From Flavobacteriales bacterium (lineage in GTDB: Bacteria; Bacteroidota; Bacteroidia; Flavobacteriales_E; Vicingaceae), in contig JAJCYO010000055.1 in assembly GCA_029262875.1 (NCBI GenBank), positions 1 through 64,000 of the forward strand: a stretch of DNA of 64,000 nt, read 5' to 3'. The first letter of the stretch is position 1; every line of letters begins with the position of its first letter. The notes beneath the pieces were generated by a model. The model did no database searches. It had not been told where the DNA came from and was given only the letters and a program-made list of their open reading frames with translations. This document shows, piece after piece, positions 9,132 to 18,382 of this stretch. The position numbers were made by a program, and so were the translations under genes.

Positions 9132-10472
9132 TTACTTACCGTATGATTTTTGAACTTCTGATTTTGCTTTTAATAATTCTAATAATGATCTAATGTAGCC
9201 TCCTTCAGAAGTCAAATATTGATTCTGTGTTTGTGATAATTCCAAACTAGTGGCAACACCTTCTTTGTACTTTTTGATCGTTTTATCATATATCTTTTTG
9301 GCAAGAGCCATGTTTTCTTTTTGGTTGAGGTATGTTTCATAATTCGTTTGATAATTTGATTTGGCCAATTGTGATTGGTAAACCAACCCCTGTTCAACTT
9401 CTTTTGCTGTGATCATAGATTTGTCCAATTCAATTTTCGCTTGACTCATTTTAGCTAAACGAGAACCACTGGTTAAAATAGGGAGGTTCAATGAAGCGCC
9501 TATAATTGTAGTTGGGTACCATCGTCCCCCACTAAAAGCATCAAAATCATTATTCATGTTTTGTTGCTGGTGACTTAAAAACACATTTAATGAAGGCATA
9601 AAAGAATATTTTTCTTTCCTAACATTCAATTTCATTAACCTAACATTTGTTTCCACCAGGCTATAATCAATATGATTTGAAACATTAAACTCCTCTTCAT
9701 TTGCAACCAAATTGGTTTCACCTATAAAAACATCTAAATCTTCTGTTAATGTGATTGTATTAGCAATGTCTATCCCCATTTGAAGTTTTAAGAGTTTTCT
9801 TGCAAAATCTATTTGTCCAGCTGCTATTCCCACAGACGTTTTCAACTCATTCGCAGTAAGCGTTAGTTGATCAACGCTCTGCTCATCAATTAATCCTTCT
9901 GCATACAAAGCTTGTGTTTCTTTTAATATTGTTTCCACAGCTGTTAACGATTTTGTCAAAACAGCAGTATTTTCTTCAGCAATCAATACTGTAAAATAAG
10001 CCTGATTGACTTCTTCTTTTAATTCTATTTCTGTCTTTACCTGATTGCTAATTGATAGGTTTTTATACGTTTTAGCAGCTTGTAAGCCAACAATATATGA
10101 GCCATCGAAAATAAGTTGAGTTGCACTTATTCCCACCGTATTATTATATTCTACCCCAAATTGAAGCTCTGTTAATTCACCTTCTGGAGCATTCGGATTA
10201 AAAGAATTTGCTGGTGCCAAACTTATAGGGATATCTATATATTTCTGTAGTTTCCCTTCAGCATTAACCTGAGGTAACCCTATTGCTGTTGTCTCCCAAA
10301 CTTTCTTTTTCGCAATATCTATGTCAAGGATTGCCTTCTTATTTTTGTAGTTGTTTTTTACAGCATAATCCTGAGCTTCTTTTAAATTAAAGCTTAGAGC
10401 TTCACTATTTTCCTGAGCAAACGAAAAGTTCGAAACAAAAACTAACCCTACTATTAAAATTTTCTTTATCAT
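9132..10472 (-). CDS. TolC family outer membrane efflux protein
   Basis: A 446-residue outer membrane factor with a signal peptide (MIKKILIVGLVFVSNFSFAQ). It has the two OEP repeats of the TolC family: long helical regions (EEVNQAYFTVLIAEEN; QSQLAKSNYQTNYETYLNQKENMALAKKIYDKTIKKYKEG) separated by short strands. The end, KYKEGVATSLELSQTQNQYL, is typical of the family. It should form the trimeric channel of the tripartite pump with the adaptor and permease encoded immediately downstream. It lies 2 bases after the TetR gene and 2 bases (or 26, depending on start) before the adaptor, so it is translated from the same mRNA. Confidence 0.92.
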   Translation of the reverse strand: MIKKILIVGLVFVSNFSFAQENSEALSFNLKEAQDYAVKNNYKNKKAILDIDIAKKKVWETTAIGLPQVNAEGKLQKYIDIPISLAPANSFNPNAPEGELTELQFGVEYNNTVGISATQLIFDGSYIVGLQAAKTYKNLSISNQVKTEIELKEEVNQAYFTVLIAEENTAVLTKSLTAVETILKETQALYAEGLIDEQSVDQLTLTANELKTSVGIAAGQIDFARKLLKLQMGIDIANTITLTEDLDVFIGETNLVANEEEFNVSNHIDYSLVETNVRLMKLNVRKEKYSFMPSLNVFLSHQQQNMNNDFDAFSGGRWYPTTIIGASLNLPILTSGSRLAKMSQAKIELDKSMITAKEVEQGLVYQSQLAKSNYQTNYETYLNQKENMALAKKIYDKTIKKYKEGVATSLELSQTQNQYLTSEGGYIRSLLELLKAKSEVQKSYGK

Positions 10473-10474
10473 AA

Positions 10475-11113
10475 TTAATCAATAAGTAAATGGTTATTCT
10501 CTTCTTTTTTTAAGGTATCTTTTAGTAACTCTATTCCTTTTTCATTTGCGATTCCTTTAATATGGTATCGAATTATTTCTATGTGTAGCTTATCAATGCT
10601 AACTATCTTGTTTATAGGGTTTTCAGGATTCAACATACTGTCAACCATTCCCATATAAATATTCGCAATTACTAAAGGGTTAATATTTTCACGATAATAA
10701 CCTTCTTTAATTCCCCTCTTTAAGTTTTCAAGCATCATTTCATATATGAAGTTCATTTTATGATCCTCCATTATTTTCCACGCTTGAGGGTGGTATTTCT
10801 GAAGGTCAAAAATAACTGAGGGGTGAATTTCTCCTAACTCCTTGCTAACACACCTCGTTGTTCCTATTAACTCATCAATGGCGGTACCACTATTTTCAAT
10901 CACTTCACCCATCATTTCTTTTTCTCCCTCAACCATCAATTTCATTCCTTTCTTTACTAAATCCTTTTTATCAGAAACAAACTGATACAATGTCTTTTTG
11001 GATATTCCTAAATTTCGAGAAATATCATCCATCGTCAAGCTTTTAATTCCATACTTCATAAACAGCTCCATTGACGCCATTAAAAGTTCTATTTCTTTTT
11101 GTTGCTTTTCCAT
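10475..11113 (-). CDS. TetR/AcrR family transcriptional regulator of the efflux operon
   Basis: A 212-residue regulator with an N-terminal TetR helix-turn-helix (residues about 5-50: LMASMELFMKYGIKSLTMDD, ISRNLGISKKTLYQFVSDK). The helical C-terminal half should be the ligand-binding and dimerisation domain. As the first gene of a tight four-gene operon with a complete RND efflux system, it most likely represses its own operon in response to a pump substrate. Just upstream are two perfect 14-bp direct repeats and a putative promoter box, good operator candidates. Confidence 0.92.
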   Translation of the reverse strand: MEKQQKEIELLMASMELFMKYGIKSLTMDDISRNLGISKKTLYQFVSDKKDLVKKGMKLMVEGEKEMMGEVIENSGTAIDELIGTTRCVSKELGEIHPSVIFDLQKYHPQAWKIMEDHKMNFIYEMMLENLKRGIKEGYYRENINPLVIANIYMGMVDSMLNPENPINKIVSIDKLHIEIIRYHIKGIANEKGIELLKDTLKKEENNHLLID

Positions 11114-11133
11114 TTAACAAAGTTTTAAGAGTA

Positions 11134-11141
11134 CAAACGTA
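11134..11141 (-). promoter_or_regulatory. Putative -7 promoter box (TACGTTTG) of the efflux operon
   Basis: On the minus strand TACGTTTG matches the Bacteroidota -7 consensus TAnnTTTG and lies 20 bases before the TetR ATG. The -33 position (19 nt upstream) reads TTC rather than TTG, so the promoter is imperfect, as expected if it is weak or regulated. Confidence 0.45.
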
Positions 11142-11142
11142 C

Positions 11143-11174
11143 GAAACATTTTTTGTATAGGAAACATTTTTTGT
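11143..11174. promoter_or_regulatory. Direct repeat GAAACATTTTTTGT x2, candidate TetR operator
   Basis: The 14-mer GAAACATTTTTTGT occurs at 11143-11156 and again at 11161-11174, an 18-bp period that places both copies on nearly the same helix face. The copies fill the space upstream of the TACGTTTG box and cover the expected -33 region, where repressor binding would block transcription. TetR proteins usually bind inverted repeats, so assigning this as the operator is an inference. Confidence 0.4.
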
Positions 11175-11195
11175 TTTTTTTGTTTCCATCTGGGT

Positions 11196-11231
11196 TGAAA
11201 AAAATCCCAGTCACTTATAAATGCTGGGATT
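11196..11231 (-). terminator. Intrinsic terminator of the divergent FMN-barrel-like gene
   Basis: AATCCCAG (11203-11210) pairs perfectly with CTGGGATT (11224-11231) across a 13-nt loop. Read on the minus strand the hairpin is followed by a T-run (TTTTTTTCAA), as in a Rho-independent terminator. It ends the gene at 11244-13061 and insulates it from the efflux operon promoter. Confidence 0.85.
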
Positions 11232-11243
11232 AGAAATTCTATT

Positions 11244-13061
11244 TTATGCTAAATTTTGTTCTAATGTTGGCAATTTAATTAAAGATACCACTTCTTTGAA
11301 CTGGTTTAGTTCCTCACTAAATTTTATTTTAATCATTTCTGATTCTTCCTTCATCTCACCAAGCAAATTTTCATAATATTCAATTCCTGAAGTAAGGTTT
11401 GCTTTAAACCCTTCAAAGTATTTTACTTTTTTGGCATTTAACGTTTGCAATGATTCTTCAATCTCTCTGTTTAAATAATCAATATACATCCCCAGTTCTT
11501 TAATAAACATATGAGGCCTATAGGTATCGTTTAACACATTTGCTTTTCCATAAATATGGTCAACCATTTCGTGTAGCGTAGATTCTTTAGAAAAGTAAGC
11601 CATATTCGGTCCAGGACAAAGAGAAATACCTGTTCCGTCTGACTTTTTCAATAAATCATTTTCTGTGTAAGCCGTCATAACCAACCCTGAACAAATACAT
11701 GATTTAACCGTAATTTTATCATACGCTTTCTGATGTTCTTCCGCAGAGAGGTTTTTCTCCTCTAACTCTTTAATTTTTAGCTTTTGATATTGCTTAGATG
11801 CTACACAAATTGGTTTATCTGTAAACTCCGTATTATACAACTTCAAGTATTGGCTCGGACAAGAACTTCCTGGTTTCCCATCTGCTATATTTTCCTCTTT
11901 ATGAATATCCTTCGTATTCCCTTTAACAGAATTAAAAGGAACTCCAATAGGAGAAATATCGCTCAAATAAAGTTCATTTGTTCCTGCTTCAGAAAGTGTT
12001 TTAAAAGATCCAGAGTCTATATTTACCACTTCTGGAACCAATAAAAAAGGTGTTCCCCAACCTACTAAATCAACATCATAATTATCTAATAGTAAATTAT
12101 GTTCATTAGCGGTCCCAACACCACCCTGTGCCGTCACCAATAAATCCAAAGGTTTAGAAAGTCGTTGTCGTCCCATTCCTTCTAAAGCATCATTAAGTAC
12201 TTCATGTACTTCTGATATCAATTGTTGTTTGTTTTGTTTAAACTCTTCTAAGATAGGTCCCATTAAATACCCATCAGTTGCAAATGCATGTCCTCCACAA
12301 TTTAACCCTGATTCTACTCTATACTCGGAAACCCAAATTCCTTTTTTTGCTAAAAATTTTCCTTGAACCAAAGCAGAACGATAATCGCTTACCTTTAAGA
12401 TAATCGTTTTATTTAACTGTTCTTTTTCATCAGGAAAAAACTCATCAAAATTAGCAACATAGCTATAGAGTCTTGGGCTTAACCCTGCAGATAATACTAC
12501 TCCAGAATTTAAATCACTCTTTGCAAAGCCTCTCAATGCTGCATGTGCATCATTCATATCTTGAGGTAGTTGCTCTCCTTTTTTTGAGAAGTTTGCCCGA
12601 TCCAATTTCGTCATAATATTTACATCAATAGCTCCTGCCTCCATGTTATCTTTAAGCCACTGTTGTATTTTTTCTATAACAGAAGAATCACTTTCCTCCA
12701 TCATTCTCTTATATTCTTTTTTAAGGTCATTAATGTCAGGTAGCATTTCAAAATACTTGGTCAATTCACTTCCTTTTTCAAAAGAAGCATCCTTTAACTC
12801 CTGAAATTTATTCTTAACCATTCGATTCATTAGGTTAAGATAAAGCGTAATCCGATGAGCTCTTCTATCAATATCATCTTTCGCCACTTCTATAAAAGGA
12901 ATGTTTAATTTATTACAATAAAACTCCCTCATCCTATCCACCAACAAATCATCTCCTAATGAAATAACAGAAGATATTCCAAAAGGAGCAACCTTAAGTG
13001 GTGTATCTATCGTAAATCCAATTCCCATCACTGGTATTTGGAAAGTATGCTTTTTTACCAT
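11244..13061 (-). CDS. Conserved hypothetical; divergent FMN TIM-barrel (nitronate monooxygenase-like) with a cysteine-rich insert
   Basis: A 605-residue cytoplasmic protein with no signal peptide. Several segments recall FMN-binding TIM barrels of the nitronate monooxygenase/PfaD/IMPDH kind: APFGISSVISLGD near the N-terminus, VESGLNCGGHAF (about 249-260; compare the EAGGH motif), LDLLVTAQGGVGTANE (306-320; a GG-G phosphate loop) and VDLVGWGTPFLLVPE (330-344; compare the GTRF..T.E end). After the barrel there is a segment with five cysteines (C401, C419, C455, C457, C482: SSCPSQ, PICVAS, KSCICSG, LCPGPN) that could bind a metal or Fe-S cluster, then a coiled-coil-like tail at about 520-590. 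The gene is monocistronic, with its own promoter box and terminator. I do not recognise the family by name; the enzyme assignment is inference from motifs. Confidence 0.55.
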   Translation of the reverse strand: MVKKHTFQIPVMGIGFTIDTPLKVAPFGISSVISLGDDLLVDRMREFYCNKLNIPFIEVAKDDIDRRAHRITLYLNLMNRMVKNKFQELKDASFEKGSELTKYFEMLPDINDLKKEYKRMMEESDSSVIEKIQQWLKDNMEAGAIDVNIMTKLDRANFSKKGEQLPQDMNDAHAALRGFAKSDLNSGVVLSAGLSPRLYSYVANFDEFFPDEKEQLNKTIILKVSDYRSALVQGKFLAKKGIWVSEYRVESGLNCGGHAFATDGYLMGPILEEFKQNKQQLISEVHEVLNDALEGMGRQRLSKPLDLLVTAQGGVGTANEHNLLLDNYDVDLVGWGTPFLLVPEVVNIDSGSFKTLSEAGTNELYLSDISPIGVPFNSVKGNTKDIHKEENIADGKPGSSCPSQYLKLYNTEFTDKPICVASKQYQKLKIKELEEKNLSAEEHQKAYDKITVKSCICSGLVMTAYTENDLLKKSDGTGISLCPGPNMAYFSKESTLHEMVDHIYGKANVLNDTYRPHMFIKELGMYIDYLNREIEESLQTLNAKKVKYFEGFKANLTSGIEYYENLLGEMKEESEMIKIKFSEELNQFKEVVSLIKLPTLEQNLA

Positions 13062-13086
13062 GCTCTATGTAGACATAAAAAATATC

Positions 13087-13148
13087 GGGGACAAATATAG
13101 GTAACTTAAATGGTTAATTATATTCATTTTAAACTTAATATTGTCCCC
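13087..13148. promoter_or_regulatory. Inverted repeat GGGGACAA...TTGTCCCC between divergent promoters
   Basis: GGGGACAA at 13087-13094 has a perfect reverse complement, TTGTCCCC, at 13141-13148. The first arm overlaps the minus-strand TATATTTG box. A shared regulatory site for the divergent genes, or a chance repeat, is possible. Confidence 0.25.
13092..13099 (-). promoter_or_regulatory. Putative -7 box (TATATTTG) of the FMN-barrel-like gene
   Basis: The minus strand reads TATATTTG, an exact TAnnTTTG match, about 30 bases upstream of the ATG at 13061. No TTG is found at the ideal 19-nt spacing. Confidence 0.45.
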
Positions 13149-13219
13149 CTATCCTTTTGTTTAACCGAATTATATGGTTGTTTTTTTGTATCTTTTCATT
13201 ATATAAAATAGCTAATTAG

Positions 13220-13227
13220 TATATTTG
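13220..13227 (+). promoter_or_regulatory. Putative -7 box (TATATTTG) of the solute-binding lipoprotein gene
   Basis: TATATTTG matches TAnnTTTG exactly and lies 23 bases before the ATG at 13251, placing transcription start near 13234. No clear -33 TTG is seen at the ideal spacing. Confidence 0.5.
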
Positions 13228-13250
13228 GCAAAATCTAAGTTAAAGTAAAT

Positions 13251-14972
13251 ATGAAAAAAGTAGTTCTAAGTTTTGTTGTAATCTCGGTAATGTTATTAGC
13301 CTCGTGTGGTGGTGGAGAAAATTCAACTACAGAAAATGATGGCCAAAATGCTAATTTAAATGGAGATAAAGGGGGTAGTTTAGATTTTGCTATTACCGAA
13401 AAATATCACACATTGGATCCTATTAAGGTGACAAGTGTAGTTTCATTTCATATTGTTAGTCAAATTTATGAACCGTTACTTCGTTTTGACGAAAAAGACT
13501 TGTCGCTGCAACCTTTGCTTGCCGAATCATGGTCTATTAGCGAGGATAATCTTGTACATACCTTTCAATTAAAGAAAGGAATACATTTTCAAGATAATGC
13601 ATGCTTTGAGGGAGGAAAAGGGCGTGAATTAAAATCAGCTGATGTAGTATATAGTTTCAATAGAATTTACTCGAGTACAGAAAAAAATTACGCTTATAGC
13701 TTATTTAAAAACACAATAAAAGGTGGTGAAGATTATAGAAGTTCTGGAGGGGAAATAACTGGAATAAAAGCAATAGACGACTATACTATTGAGTTTACAT
13801 TAAATCACCCTTCCTCAAATTTCATTGCTCTTTTGGCAACTGTTAGTTCTGCTATTGTTCCTAAAGAAGCTATAGAAAAAAATGCTGTGGCTGGGTCTGG
13901 TCCTTTTGTTTACAACAAAGCAAACGATAAAGAAACGGCTATAACTTTATCAAAAAACCAAAATTATCATATCTCTGACAAGAAAGGAAATAAGCTTCCT
14001 TATATAGAAGCTGTTGCTTTCAATTATGTAAAATCTGGACAAGATCAATTGGATATGTTTATGAACGACCAATTAGATGTTATTACGGGGATTCCGCCAG
14101 AGTCAATTAAAGATATTGTCGAGTCGCAAATTGCAGATTTCCAAGATAAACCAGTGAAGTATGTATTGGGTAGATACCCACAAGTTTCGACCTCTTTTTT
14201 AGATTTGAATAATGCTATTGCTCCTTTTAATAATACAAATGTTAGAAAAGCAATTGGTATGGCTATTAATAAAAACCGTATTGTAGATGATGTACTAAAA
14301 GGAGAAGCTTATGGCCCTGGTGATCATGGGATTGTTCCTTCAGCTATTAAAAATTACGATTTTTCTTCAGTAGTGGGTCATGAATATGATGTGAACAAAG
14401 CAAAAGAGCTTTTAGCTAATGCTGGCTATCCTAATGGTAAAGGGTTTCCTACACTTAAGTTTGGAACAGGTAAAGGAAATATTAGTCTTAGAGTCGCTCT
14501 CGAAATCCAAAAGCAATTGCTTGCTAACTTAAATATTAATGTGGAAATTTCATCTCTTTCTCTAAAAGAGCTGATGGAAATGAACAGCAGTTCTCAGCTT
14601 AATATGTCTTTAAGGGGTTGGTTAGGAGAAATTCCTGATCCTGTTACATTTTTGTCATTGTTTTATGGAGCAGATGTGCCTAATTCAAACGAAACAGCAT
14701 CATTTCCTAATGAATCAAGATACAAAAATGCAAAGTTTGATAAGTTATATGAAGAAGCTTTAGTAACCATTGATGCAAAAAAGAGGTATGAATTGTGTTT
14801 AACAGCTGATCAAATAATTGCTACTGATGTTCCTGTTGTACCTCTATGGTATCATGAAAATTATCAGCTTATTCAATCCGTAGTTAAAGATTATCAGCCA
14901 AACTCTATGAATATCCAATATTTAACACATGTTAAATTAGAGGAAGCTGCTCCTGTTGGCGAAAATCAATAA
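13251..14972 (+). CDS. ABC transporter substrate-binding lipoprotein, family 5 (peptide/nickel type)
   Basis: A 573-residue lipoprotein with signal MKKVVLSFVVISVMLLASC and a lipobox LLASC. The mature part matches extracellular solute-binding protein family 5 (DppA/OppA): YHTLDPIK, SQIYEPLLRFDE, LAESWSISEDNLVHTFQLKKGIHFQDN and the central FNNTNVRKAIGMAINK motif. It is near the usual length of about 530-570. It should bind oligopeptides or a related ligand in the periplasm. No permease or ATPase genes are adjacent: the next gene is an MMPL transporter about 100 bases on. It may serve a transporter encoded elsewhere or have a lipid- or ligand-delivery role. Confidence 0.88.
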   Translation: MKKVVLSFVVISVMLLASCGGGENSTTENDGQNANLNGDKGGSLDFAITEKYHTLDPIKVTSVVSFHIVSQIYEPLLRFDEKDLSLQPLLAESWSISEDNLVHTFQLKKGIHFQDNACFEGGKGRELKSADVVYSFNRIYSSTEKNYAYSLFKNTIKGGEDYRSSGGEITGIKAIDDYTIEFTLNHPSSNFIALLATVSSAIVPKEAIEKNAVAGSGPFVYNKANDKETAITLSKNQNYHISDKKGNKLPYIEAVAFNYVKSGQDQLDMFMNDQLDVITGIPPESIKDIVESQIADFQDKPVKYVLGRYPQVSTSFLDLNNAIAPFNNTNVRKAIGMAINKNRIVDDVLKGEAYGPGDHGIVPSAIKNYDFSSVVGHEYDVNKAKELLANAGYPNGKGFPTLKFGTGKGNISLRVALEIQKQLLANLNINVEISSLSLKELMEMNSSSQLNMSLRGWLGEIPDPVTFLSLFYGADVPNSNETASFPNESRYKNAKFDKLYEEALVTIDAKKRYELCLTADQIIATDVPVVPLWYHENYQLIQSVVKDYQPNSMNIQYLTHVKLEEAAPVGENQ

Positions 14973-15074
14973 GATTATCTTGCTTAGGTCGTAAATTATC
15001 CTTTCTATTCACCTTTTCTGTTTGGGATTAATACGATATTTGTAAATTGCAAACCCTTATTAGGATGTTAATGT

Positions 15075-17522
15075 ATGTGGGTTAAATTCTCAAGATTAAT
15101 ATTAAGAAACCGATTGTTAATTCTAATTGTATTAGGGTTTGCAACAGCCTTTTTAGCTTATCGTGTTCAGTTCGTGAGCATGAGTTATCAGCTCGCTCAA
15201 ATGTTGCCAAAGTCTGATAGTACTTATGTTGAGTATCAAATCTTTAAATCTACTTTTGGGAAAGACGGGAGTATTGTTGTCGTTGGAATTAACAATGATG
15301 ACTTATTTCAATTAGACAATTTTAATGCCTGGTACGACTTAACATACAGCATTAAAAACATAAAAGTCAAATTTAATGTTGATAAAAAAGACACCCTCGT
15401 AAATGGCGTAGACGAAGCTTTATCAGTTGCCAATTGCTACACCTTAATAAAAAATAAAACCGAAAAGCGATTTGATTTTGAACAAATAGTAAAACAAAAC
15501 CCTAAAACACAAGTTGAGCTAGATAGTTTAAAAGAGGTGCTTTACAATCATCCCTTTTATGAAGGATATCTATTTACAGACTCAACAGCAACTACACTGA
15601 TTGCAATTACTCTTGACACGAATGTTCTTGATTCGAAGTATCGTAATGAGCTGTTTGAAAAAATAGATGCAGAAGTGTTGAAATTTCATGAAAAAACTGG
15701 GATAAAGATTCACAAATCAGGATTGCCATATATTAGGGCAAATTCTACAACAAAAGTTAAAGATGAAATTCTAATCTTTTTAGTCCTTTCAATTTTAATA
15801 ACCTCTTTTATTCTTTATCTCTTTTTTAGATCATTTAAAGCTACTATATATTCTATGTTGGTGGTGACTGTAGGTGTTATATGGTCTGTTGGTATTCAAT
15901 CTCTTTTTGGATATAAAATAACCATCCTTACAGGCCTAATTCCTCCATTAATTATTGTAATAGGAATACCTAATTGCATTTTTTTATTAAACAAATATCA
16001 CTCTGAATATAAAACCCATGGAAACCAAATAAAAGCATTAAGCCAGGTTATTCAGAAAATTGGAAATGCTATTTTCCTAACAAACACAACAACTGCGTTA
16101 GGTTTTGCGACTTTTATTTTTACAAAAAGTGCCATTCTAATAGAGTTTGGAATTTTGGCTGCTATAGATATCTTTCTTGTTTTTGTGTTATCCATCCTTA
16201 TTATTCCTATCATTTTCAGTTTCTTAAATCCTCCTAAAAAGCGCCATACCAAGCACTTAGAAAATAAATTAATGGTAAAAATTGTCGGGTTTTTAGAATA
16301 CTTAGTTAAGTATCAAAGAAGAGCCGTTTACATTACAACAGTTATCGTTGTTGCATTAAGTATTTATGGTGTATCATTAATTACTACAACAGGTAATATT
16401 ATTGACGATTTACCTAAAAACGATCCAATTGTTGAAGACCTTAAGTTTTTTGAAAAAAGCTTTAACGGTGTTATGCCTTTTGAAATTGTGATAGACACTA
16501 AAAAGAAAAATGGTGTTTTTGCAGACAATGGAAAAACATTGTATAAAATTCAAAAATTACAAAGAGAACTATCAGAATATAAAGAGTTTTCGAAACCCTT
16601 ATCAATAACAGAAGCAATTAAATTTAGTTACCAGTCATATAAAAAAGGGAAGCCTAAATTTTACATTTTACCTCCTGCAACTGAATTAAAAAAACTGAAG
16701 AAATACGTAAAAAATGATGAGCGTAAAAATAATTTTTCATCCTTTATTGATAAAGAAAATCAGGTAACTCGGGTCAGTTTTCAAATGGCAGACATTGGTT
16801 CTAAAGAAATGGATATTTTATTGAATGAAATTCGGCCAAAAATAGATTCAATACTTCCACCAAAAGAATATAATGTAAGTTTAACCGGAACAAGTGTAAT
16901 GTTCTTAAAGGGAACCAATTATTTAGTTGAAAACCTACTTACAAGTTTAACATTAGCCATTATATTGATTGCCTCTTTGATGTCTGTCCTGTTTTCTTCT
17001 GTTAGAATGGTTTTGGTGTCTTTAATTCCAAACCTACTTCCTTTATTAACTACAGCAGGGCTGATGGGCTTTTTTGGCATCCCCATTAAACCTTCAACTA
17101 TTTTAATTTTTAGTATTGCCTTTGGTATATCTGTAGACGACACTATCCATTTCTTAGCAAAATATAGGCAAGAATTAAAACATCGAAAGTGGAACATTAG
17201 AGAATCTGTTCACTTAGCATTAAGAGAAACTGGTGTTAGCATGATCTACACTTCCATTATCTTATTTTTTGGTTTTGGCGTGTTTACGGTGTCAAGTTTT
17301 GGAGGTACTGTTGCCTTAGGTGTTTTAGTTTCTGTTACTTTATTGTTTGCAATGATGGCAGATTTAGTATTATTGCCATCATTATTACTATCTTTAGATA
17401 AAGCATTAACAACTAAAGCGTTTAAAAAAGAGCCTCTAATCGAAATATTTGATGAGGAAGAAGATATAGATTTAGATGAATTGGAAGTAAAACCAATTAA
17501 ACACCAAGAATTAGACACATGA
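15075..17522 (+). CDS. MMPL/RND family transporter (lipid exporter-like)
   Basis: An 815-residue inner-membrane protein with two homologous halves, each with one TM helix, a periplasmic domain and a five-helix bundle (TM1 near residues 10-28; bundles at about 225-390 and 620-785). The second half carries [20 protein letters not shown], the MMPL/Patched-type TM4 acidic pair; the equivalent in the first half is [16 protein letters not shown], without acids. Its size and layout match MMPL or hopanoid-transporter-like RND proteins that move lipids, not AcrB pumps. An acidic cytoplasmic tail ([14 protein letters not shown]) ends it. Its stop overlaps the rmlA start as ATGA, so translation is coupled. 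Context suggests export of a glycolipid or isoprenoid-linked substrate, but this is inference. Confidence 0.85.
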   Translation: MWVKFSRLILRNRLLILIVLGFATAFLAYRVQFVSMSYQLAQMLPKSDSTYVEYQIFKSTFGKDGSIVVVGINNDDLFQLDNFNAWYDLTYSIKNIKVKFNVDKKDTLVNGVDEALSVANCYTLIKNKTEKRFDFEQIVKQNPKTQVELDSLKEVLYNHPFYEGYLFTDSTATTLIAITLDTNVLDSKYRNELFEKIDAEVLKFHEKTGIKIHKSGLPYIRANSTTKVKDEILIFLVLSILITSFILYLFFRSFKATIYSMLVVTVGVIWSVGIQSLFGYKITILTGLIPPLIIVIGIPNCIFLLNKYHSEYKTHGNQIKALSQVIQKIGNAIFLTNTTTALGFATFIFTKSAILIEFGILAAIDIFLVFVLSILIIPIIFSFLNPPKKRHTKHLENKLMVKIVGFLEYLVKYQRRAVYITTVIVVALSIYGVSLITTTGNIIDDLPKNDPIVEDLKFFEKSFNGVMPFEIVIDTKKKNGVFADNGKTLYKIQKLQRELSEYKEFSKPLSITEAIKFSYQSYKKGKPKFYILPPATELKKLKKYVKNDERKNNFSSFIDKENQVTRVSFQMADIGSKEMDILLNEIRPKIDSILPPKEYNVSLTGTSVMFLKGTNYLVENLLTSLTLAIILIASLMSVLFSSVRMVLVSLIPNLLPLLTTAGLMGFFGIPIKPSTILIFSIAFGISVDDTIHFLAKYRQELKHRKWNIRESVHLALRETGVSMIYTSIILFFGFGVFTVSSFGGTVALGVLVSVTLLFAMMADLVLLPSLLLSLDKALTTKAFKKEPLIEIFDEEEDIDLDELEVKPIKHQELDT

Positions 17523-18382
17523 AAGGAATAGTATTAGCCGGTGGTTCTGGCACTAGGTTACACCCATTAACGTTAGCTGTTAGTAAACAGTTAATGCCCA
17601 TTTATGATAAACCAATGATTTATTATCCTATCTCGATATTAATGAGGGCAGGGATTAAAGAAATATTAATTATTACAACACCTTCTGATTACTCAAGTTT
17701 TGAAAAACTATTGGGAGACGGCCGCCAATTTGGGTGTGAATTTACCTATGCTATCCAAGAAGTTCCAAATGGTTTAGCGCAAGCTTTTGTAATTGGTGAA
17801 GATTTTATTGGGAATGATAGTGTAGCATTAATCTTAGGTGATAATATTTTTTATGGAACAGGATTAGATGGCTTATTAATGGAAAATACTAATTCTGTTG
17901 GTGGTGTCGTTTTTGCCTACCATGTTTCTGACCCTGAAAGATATGGGGTTGTTGAGTTTGATGAGAATCAGAATGCCATTTCAATTGAAGAAAAACCATC
18001 ACAACCAAAATCAAATTATGCTGTCCCGGGATTATATTTTTATGACAATAGTGTGATAGAAATTGCTAAAGGGTTAAAACCAAGCCCTCGTGGAGAATAT
18101 GAAATAACTGATATAAATAGCATTTATTTAGAAAGGCAACAACTAAAAGTTGGTGTATTAGATAGGGGAACGGCTTGGTTAGATACTGGAACTTTTGCTT
18201 CATTAATGCAAGCATCACAGTATGTCCAAGTTATTGAAGAAAGACAAGGGTTAAAAATTGGTTGCTTAGAAGAAATTGCTTTTAAAAAAGGATTTATAAG
18301 CAAAGATGAATTAATAGCTTTAGCAAAACCATTAATTAAAAGTGGCTATGGTGATTATTTAATGCAAATAGCAAATGAATAA
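17519..18382 (+). CDS. rmlA: Glucose-1-phosphate thymidylyltransferase
   Basis: A 287-residue nucleotidyltransferase that makes dTDP-glucose from glucose-1-phosphate and dTTP, the first step to dTDP-rhamnose and other deoxysugars of surface glycans. The signature [16 protein letters not shown] starts at residue 3. [46 protein letters not shown] and [10 protein letters not shown] are all present, and the length is normal for RmlA. It starts inside the stop codon of the MMPL gene (ATGA) and overlaps the next gene by 8 bases. The rmlB, rmlC and rmlD genes are not in the window. Confidence 0.95.
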   Translation: MKGIVLAGGSGTRLHPLTLAVSKQLMPIYDKPMIYYPISILMRAGIKEILIITTPSDYSSFEKLLGDGRQFGCEFTYAIQEVPNGLAQAFVIGEDFIGNDSVALILGDNIFYGTGLDGLLMENTNSVGGVVFAYHVSDPERYGVVEFDENQNAISIEEKPSQPKSNYAVPGLYFYDNSVIEIAKGLKPSPRGEYEITDINSIYLERQQLKVGVLDRGTAWLDTGTFASLMQASQYVQVIEERQGLKIGCLEEIAFKKGFISKDELIALAKPLIKSGYGDYLMQIANE

